64,000 bases of DNA from Streptomyces sp. cg36 (GTDB taxonomy: Bacteria > Actinomycetota > Actinomycetes > Streptomycetales > Streptomycetaceae), in assembly GCF_041080675.1 (NCBI RefSeq), contig NZ_CP163520.1, positions 8,531,632 through 8,595,631 of the forward strand, written 5' to 3'. The notes beneath the pieces were generated by a model, which worked only from the letters and a program-made list of their open reading frames with translations, did not search any database and was not told the origin of the DNA. The translations under genes were made by a program, and so were the position numbers. Positions 60,191 to 64,000 of the stretch are shown here, piece after piece (position 1 is the stretch's first letter; every line of letters begins with the position of its first letter).

Positions 60191-60883
60191 TCAGCCGTGC
60201 AGGGCGTGCCAGGCCTGTGTGTTGTACTCGCGGGTGAGGTCGTCGGCATAGGCGACGTCGCGCGCGGACTCGGCGTCCAAGGCGGCCACGATCGTCAACT
60301 TGCCCCGGATCTGCTCGACGCAGCGCAGCAGCGGGCCGCTGGCCTTCTCCCGCTCGGCCCGACCGAGGGGCAACGGCTGCACCAGGTGGATTCGCTCATC
60401 ACGAGTGAAGATCACGGCAAAGGGGCGGAAGTCCTCGATCCGCGACGGCCTGGCCGGGCTGACCATCGTGTCAGCCAGCGTCGCGCGGGCCCGTGACAGC
60501 AACTGCGCCACCTCCTCTGTCGCCTTCAAGCCCTTGCCGCGCAGACCCTGGTTGCGGCCGTAGAAGACCCGGATCTTGTCGCGGGCAGGGGCGAACTCCA
60601 ACGGCGCGTAGATGCTGATCATCCGTCGGGCGAAACTGTCGCTCTCCTTCCGCTGGGCCCGGGCGGCGCGCGCGGCGTCCGTCACCCTGCTGTGCGACCA
60701 GCCCAGTGCCTGCGCGGCGCACGACGTGCCGTAGTACACAACGTCTTCGGCGGTGCCGTCCTCGTTCCCGTCGGCATCCAGCGGCATCATCGCGACGGTG
60801 CGCTTGAGGCCGCGGCGACCGCAGCAGCCACACTCAGTGAAGTCGTCGACGATGCCCTTGATCTTCCACTTCGAGATCGACAT
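60191..60883 (-). CDS. Hypothetical protein with N-terminal CxxC site
   Basis: The 230-residue protein has DFTECGCCGRRGLKRTVAMM near the start, then VVYYGTSCAAQALGWSHSRV, a helical basic middle (KGLKATEEVAQLLSRARATL) and a C-terminal alpha/beta part. The N-terminal cysteine motif with YYGTSCA recurs in phage and plasmid proteins of unknown function. Likely a nucleic-acid-related protein, but this is a guess. Confidence 0.6.
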   Translation of the reverse strand: MSISKWKIKGIVDDFTECGCCGRRGLKRTVAMMPLDADGNEDGTAEDVVYYGTSCAAQALGWSHSRVTDAARAARAQRKESDSFARRMISIYAPLEFAPARDKIRVFYGRNQGLRGKGLKATEEVAQLLSRARATLADTMVSPARPSRIEDFRPFAVIFTRDERIHLVQPLPLGRAEREKASGPLLRCVEQIRGKLTIVAALDAESARDVAYADDLTREYNTQAWHALHG

Positions 60884-60978
60884 GAGCAGCCTTCCAGGGG
60901 CGGTGGGCGGTGGGCGGTGGGTGGCCGAACTGGCGGTACACGGTGCAGCGTGGGCACAGAGGCCGTTCTTGGCGCGCG

Positions 60979-61044
60979 CTCTGCTCCGCAGAGACGACGC
61001 GCTGCCGCTACGCGGCAGGGGCCGGCGGGGAGCGCTCCGCGCTC
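60979..61044. repeat. Three short hairpins with TCC/TAC triloops in an intergenic gap
   Basis: CTCTGC-TCC-GCAGAG (60979-60993), CTGCCGC-TAC-GCGGCAG (61002-61018) and GAGCGC-TCC-GCGCTC (61030-61044). On the minus strand the loops are GGA, GTA and GGA closed by C-G, the same class as the terminal array at 63851-63984. They lie after the DUF932 gene and may act as terminators. Confidence 0.7.
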
Positions 61045-61119
61045 GGGCGGAGCGGCTTGCTGGGGGCCGGACGGGTACCCGGTGGGGGAGGCGCGGGTAC
61101 CCGCCCGGCGGTCAGTGGG

Positions 61120-62124
61120 TCAGACAGTGGTCAGGGCGAAAGCCTTCTCCATCAGGCCGCTGACCGATCCGCTGATCACCCGCTCGGCGCGGGCGTCCGC
61201 CTTCGCGTCGGCGGATCCGCCCCGGGCGGGGGCCACGTGGTTGGCGTACTCGGTGAGCGCGTTGTACCCGGCCCACCGGGTGCCCCGGATACCGGCCTGG
61301 GTGTCGGCGTTCTCGAACAGGTTCGAGACGGCACCCCACCGCACGCGCTGGTTGGTCTTGGCGCGGGCGTGGTCGCTGTCCTTGACCGGCCACAGTTCGT
61401 CCACTACCGACTTGAGTTCACTGAGCGTCATTTCGGCTTCGATCATGCGCTGTGCGGCCTTCTCGAACTCCTCGGCGTACTGGAAGGTGAGCCCAAGGGC
61501 GGAACGGGCCTGAGCGATCTTGGCCTTGGCTCCGGCGGTGTGCCGGACGACGAACGAGGAACGGGCGTTGTTGAGGGCTGCGCGCATGGTGTTCGCGCAC
61601 ACCACCCGAATCGGCGTGACCACCAGCCGGAACGCCGAGCCTCCGTCGTGGCTGTTGAAAGCGGCAATGTAGAGGTCGACGTCGTCGTTGCCGCCGATCG
61701 TGAGGGTCTGCGGCATCTTCATGGTGAGGAACACCTGACGACCGTTCCTGAGAGATCCGGCGGTCTCGAAGTGCGCGCCCGACTCGTCGACCAAGTGGTT
61801 GAGAAGTTCCGCGTGTTCCTCGTTCTGCACGGGATGGTAGTCGCTGCCCACGACTCCGAGCGTCTGCGTGCGGCGGGTCTTCGGGTGTGTGCGCGCGGTC
61901 GCGAAGTGCTCCGGGACCTCCAGCGGCGTTGCGCCGTCGTCGGTGAGTTCGGTTGCGGTCAGGGGCAGCAGACGCACGTTCCAGTCAGACAGGGACGCGA
62001 GACGCATGGCCTCTTCGGCGGTCATCGCGCCAGTGGTGACGGTGCCCAGCTTGTGCCACGCGCTCTCGTTCGCGGAGACGAACGCGGCGGTTCCGTCGGT
62101 GAACTTCTCGATTTCGTGTGCCAC
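61120..62124 (-). CDS. DUF932 domain protein (phage/plasmid-like)
   Basis: The 334-residue protein has typical DUF932 features: SAWHKLGTVTTGAMTAEEAM, LGVVGSDYHPVQNEEHAELL, TAGSLRNGRQVFLTMKMPQT, TPIRVVCANTMRAALNNA and TRWAGYNALTEYANHVAPAR. Members are abundant in phages and plasmids and are thought to act in DNA metabolism or anti-defence, with no settled activity. GTG 62124 has AAGGGAA 6 nt upstream. The gene is led by a conserved promoter and hairpin leader. Confidence 0.87.
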   Translation of the reverse strand: MAHEIEKFTDGTAAFVSANESAWHKLGTVTTGAMTAEEAMRLASLSDWNVRLLPLTATELTDDGATPLEVPEHFATARTHPKTRRTQTLGVVGSDYHPVQNEEHAELLNHLVDESGAHFETAGSLRNGRQVFLTMKMPQTLTIGGNDDVDLYIAAFNSHDGGSAFRLVVTPIRVVCANTMRAALNNARSSFVVRHTAGAKAKIAQARSALGLTFQYAEEFEKAAQRMIEAEMTLSELKSVVDELWPVKDSDHARAKTNQRVRWGAVSNLFENADTQAGIRGTRWAGYNALTEYANHVAPARGGSADAKADARAERVISGSVSGLMEKAFALTTV

Positions 62125-62138
62125 TTCGGATTCCCTTC

Positions 62139-62188
62139 GGGTGACGAACTTTCGGCGTGTCCGGGAGGGGGCCAACCCTCCCGGACAA
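62139..62188 (-). promoter_or_regulatory. Conserved hairpin leader of the DUF932 gene (copy B)
   Basis: It contains a perfect 11-bp stem (GTCCGGGAGGG at 62159-62169 and CCCTCCCGGAC at 62176-62186) with a 6-nt loop, then the shared block up to GGGTGACGAACTTTCGGCG. It aligns with the leaders at 57213-57260 and 63211-63259, where stem bases differ but a hairpin remains possible. Confidence 0.6.
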
Positions 62189-62221
62189 GTTCCATAATAC
62201 CGAATTTTGGGAGTGGGGCAA
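62189..62221 (-). promoter_or_regulatory. Conserved promoter ahead of the DUF932 gene
   Basis: Minus strand: -35 TTGCCC (62221-62216), a 16-bp spacer, -10 TATTAT (62199-62194), then GGAACTTG. Leader of about 63 nt to GTG 62124. Confidence 0.8.
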
Positions 62222-62254
62222 CCCTGCCTGTCGCTCCGCCCCACCCTTGCCGAC

Positions 62255-62767
62255 CTACAGGATGTCGCGGTCGAAGTCTTCGGGCAGAGGTGTGAGGCTC
62301 TCCGCATGGACGTTGTGGAGCACCGTACGCAGGAGCCCGTCCCGAACTTCTCCGAGACGGTAATGGACTGTGGGACGACCAGACAGGCTCAAGTGAGCCT
62401 CAACGCGCGTGATCCAGTAGTACCCGTGACGCCCCACCAGACTTCCCTCGTACTGGACCTTCTGGCCCAGACGCGGAGGCTGTCCGCCAACGGCGTCAGC
62501 CACACCCTGCATGGCACTGTGGATCATCTCGTCCGGCAGGGGCACGCTGAGCATTGCAGACCAGGTATGACCCGTGCGCACGCCAGAGGTCCACCCCACC
62601 CGAAACAGCTCATACGCGAGATCGCGCACCGTGCCCGGAAAGCCGAAACGAGGGGAGACCTGCGCCAGTGCCGACGCGAAAGCAGCTTCGCTCTGCTCTT
62701 CCTCGCCTTCACTCGGCGGCGCGGAGGGGTAGTTGGGCTCAATCGAGCCAATACGGGTCATGCTCAC
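62255..62767 (-). CDS. Hypothetical protein
   Basis: The 170-residue protein from GTG 62767 (GGAAGGA 8 nt upstream; ATG 62761 also possible) has an acidic N-terminus, a helical part (GTVRDLAYELFRVGWTSGVR) and a C-terminal beta part (GSLVGRHGYYWITRVEAHLS; RPTVHYRLGEVRDGLLRTVL). No family recognised. It is downstream of the 63196 gene and probably shares its promoter. Confidence 0.6.
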   Translation of the reverse strand: MSMTRIGSIEPNYPSAPPSEGEEEQSEAAFASALAQVSPRFGFPGTVRDLAYELFRVGWTSGVRTGHTWSAMLSVPLPDEMIHSAMQGVADAVGGQPPRLGQKVQYEGSLVGRHGYYWITRVEAHLSLSGRPTVHYRLGEVRDGLLRTVLHNVHAESLTPLPEDFDRDIL

Positions 62768-62848
62768 GGTGGCTGTCCTTCCTGTGGGTGCGAAGCTGAT
62801 GCGCTCTGAGCGGGGCCCGGCGCGCCGGGCCCCTGGTGGTACGGCTAC

Positions 62849-63196
62849 CTACTTGAGTCCGTGCATCCGCAGGAACTCACTGATTCGGAACGCGACAGTT
62901 CGGTCGGGAATGGAAAATCCCCGGAACGATCCGAGAATGACGGGCCCGTCGTCGGTGTCGTGGATGAACTGGTATTCCATGACCGGGGAGCCCGGAATAA
63001 GGAACCGAATGGGACCGGCCTTGGTGTCGAACCGGATAGACGTAGTGCCCTCGTCCTGGTTGTGCTGGATGACTGCGTCCCTCAGAAGTTCGGGGCGCGG
63101 AAGGAAATTGGCGATTCTGCGAGCAGCCTTTGCCTGAGCGGTCGCGATTTCGACTTTGAGAGAAGTCACTTTGTCCCCAGCGATCACGATCTCCAC
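62849..63196 (-). CDS. Hypothetical protein
   Basis: The 115-residue protein from GTG 63196 has GGAAGG 7 nt upstream. It has a helix rich in Lys/Arg (EIATAQAKAARRIANFLPRP) and a beta domain (TTSIRFDTKAGPIRFLIPGS; FIHDTDDGPVILGSFRGFSI). It is the last recognisable gene before the right end, and its promoter carries both the conserved leader and upstream 12-bp repeats. Confidence 0.6.
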   Translation of the reverse strand: MEIVIAGDKVTSLKVEIATAQAKAARRIANFLPRPELLRDAVIQHNQDEGTTSIRFDTKAGPIRFLIPGSPVMEYQFIHDTDDGPVILGSFRGFSIPDRTVAFRISEFLRMHGLK

Positions 63197-63210
63197 GTTG
63201 ATGCCTTCCT

Positions 63211-63259
63211 GTTGACGAACGTGTGGCGGCGCCCAACCGGAGGCCACCCCGGGTGACGT
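63211..63259 (-). promoter_or_regulatory. Conserved hairpin leader (copy C)
   Basis: It shares GTTGACGAAC, GGCGGCGCC and a CCGGAGGCCACCCCGGG block with copies A and B. A stem of about 7 bp (CAACCGG with CCGGGTG, one mismatch) keeps the hairpin in the same place with different bases. Confidence 0.55.
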
Positions 63260-63292
63260 GTTCCATAATACCTAACACTGGGTCTGTGGCAA
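63260..63292 (-). promoter_or_regulatory. Conserved promoter, rightmost copy
   Basis: Minus strand: -35 TTGCCA (63292-63287), a 16-bp spacer, -10 TATTAT (63270-63265), then GGAACACG. Leader of ~62 nt to GTG 63196. Confidence 0.8.
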
Positions 63293-63360
63293 CACCCCAC
63301 ACCATCTGCTGCGCCATCCCCTGCGCCATCTGCTGCGCAACCCCGTGCACCATCTCCTGA
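63289..63360. repeat. Six imperfect 12-bp direct repeats upstream of the rightmost promoter
   Basis: Units such as ACCATCTGCTGC, GCCATCCCCTGC and GCCATCTGCTGC follow each other head to tail from 63289 to 63360. The first unit overlaps the -35 element. The position upstream of and touching the promoter suits a cooperative regulator; an iteron role is an alternative. Confidence 0.55.
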
Positions 63361-63850
63361 CCTCACCAGATCACTCACCTCCGATCACCCCTGGCCAGAA
63401 GCCCAATTACCCGTGGTCGGGGTACTGACATCCCCTCTGCTGCCGCTCTCCCTGCCCGAATGAGAAGAAGGGTGGGGCGGGCATGGGCTGCGCGGCGGCC
63501 TCGGGGATCGGGAGCGGGGTTTGTGGTTGCGCGTCGGCGGAGCCTCCGCGCGGCCGCTGGCGCGGCTCACACGGGCCCCTGAGAGCACTGCGCGCCACCG
63601 TGGGCCGGAGACGGGGGCAGGAAGTGAGCACATAAGTTATCTGGATCAGTTTTGACGCACTGCCGATATTACACGCAGTATCAGTGAGTAGTCTTGTAGG
63701 GCGATAGCCAGCTGCGCCATGATGGTCTCTCACGGAACAGAAAGTCAGCGAGGGTCCGCAAGACTAAAACACCAAGCAGGCCGAAGCCGTGACGGATAGT
63801 CAGAAACATGCGGAAAGCTAAGGAAGCCGTTGGTCCCTGGCCAGCCCGAG
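63361..63850. other. Non-coding subterminal region
   Basis: No frame with a ribosome site or plausible product was found. From about 63630 GC content falls sharply, and AT-rich segments (GTTATCTGGATCAGTTTTG) appear, unlike the coding parts of the window. An imperfect inverted repeat ACTGC...GCAGT lies near 63660-63680. A drop in GC beside palindromes is compatible with an origin or subtelomeric stretch. Confidence 0.4.
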
Positions 63851-63984
63851 GAATTCGCGGAGCGAATTCTGTACGCCGAATCGCGGAGCGATTCGTGCCC
63901 CTGTCAACGGAGTTGACAGCAATTCCGGCGGAGCCGGAATTCAGCCGCGCGGAGCGCGGCTGAATTTCCGCCGCGTAGCGGCGG
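63851..63984. repeat. Array of six perfect hairpins with C-GNA-G triloops, telomere-like
   Basis: Stems of 7-13 bp with 3-nt loops lie at 63851-63869 (GAATTCGC-GGA), 63877-63895 (CGAATCGC-GGA), 63901-63919 (CTGTCAAC-GGA), 63921-63941 (AATTCCGGC-GGA), 63938-63966 (TCAGCCGCGC-GGA) and 63968-63984 (CCGCCGC-GTA). All stems differ in sequence, but every loop is GNA closed by C-G on the plus strand. Streptomyces telomeres are built from such palindromes, with GNA loops mostly on the 3' overhang strand. The plus strand would be that strand if a right end lies just beyond the window. Confidence 0.75.
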
Positions 63985-64000
63985 CGCGTCGTGTCTGCGG

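Noticed and set aside
60034..60249. A 71-codon minus-strand frame whose stop overlaps the start of the 59867-60037 gene (GTGA)
   Set aside because: The overlap is tempting, but the product is low-complexity Pro/Ala/Ser/Thr, starts 59 bp inside the upstream gene and has no clear ribosome site.
63229..63353. Minus-strand frame with AQQMAQGMAQQM-type repeats near the right end
   Set aside because: It is produced by the 12-bp DNA repeats upstream of the promoter and runs out of frame into the 62849-63196 gene.

Overview
The window is very GC-rich, uses GTG starts freely, has long back-to-back overlapping genes (GTGA and ATGA junctions) and carries families typical of Streptomyces and close relatives. 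Examples are a Tad-like pilus locus with a LysM/BTAD protein, an actinomycete-type conjugation ATPase set with a replication-relaxation protein, DUF6248, and a lasso peptide cluster. I read it as accessory DNA, most likely a large conjugative and possibly linear plasmid or a chromosome arm. No core chromosomal operon, rRNA or tRNA gene was seen.

Layout. (1) 1-8 kb is a scar zone: the 3' part of an RHS polymorphic toxin gene and its probable immunity gene, a remnant of an ISKra4-type transposase, and a tyrosine recombinase cut by an IS5-family element. That element is itself decayed and split by a complete group II intron encoding an RT/maturase with an HNH domain. (2) 8-19.7 kb (minus strand) is a Tad-like pilus/secretion operon: LysM/BTAD protein, TadE/TadG-like pseudopilins, a small Flp-like protein, TadC, TadB, CpaF ATPase, a TadZ-like ATPase, a CpaB/SAF protein and two exported proteins. 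(3) 20-33 kb (minus strand) is a conjugative type IV secretion operon: TcpC-like, two small membrane proteins, VirB4, a small membrane protein, a VirB6-like protein, a lytic transglycosylase-NlpC/P60 protein, a small membrane protein, a VirD4-like coupling ATPase and a replication-relaxation protein. No relaxase was recognised. (4) 33-36.5 kb is a repeat-rich control region followed by plus-strand genes, the first a protein with a tandemly duplicated helix-turn-helix domain. (5) 37-43 kb holds a peptide deformylase with an XRE regulator and a complete lasso peptide cluster A-C-B1-B2 plus a PIMT-like methyltransferase, which predicts an aspartimide-bearing lasso peptide. (6) 43-44 kb is a small toxin-antitoxin pair and debris. 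(7) 44-52 kb (minus strand) is an anti-restriction-like set: SSB, DprA-like, two PP-loop PAPS-reductase-like proteins, a DpdA/TGT-like protein, DUF6248, a Mom-like DNA-modification enzyme and a protein with repeated helix-turn-helix units. (8) 52-63.2 kb (minus strand) has many small plasmid-type proteins, a ParB-like protein, a DUF932 protein and three very short cysteine- or charge-rich genes.

Six minus-strand transcription units in the last 20 kb begin with the same promoter: a -35 element, 16-17 bp, then a -10 TATTAT followed by GGAAC. Three of them also share a hairpin-forming 5' leader. This suggests a single regulon for plasmid maintenance and host-defence evasion. The last 150 bp hold six consecutive perfect hairpins, each with a GNA triloop closed by C-G, on the strand expected for a 3' telomeric overhang at a right end. 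The window may therefore stop close to a Streptomyces-type telomere.
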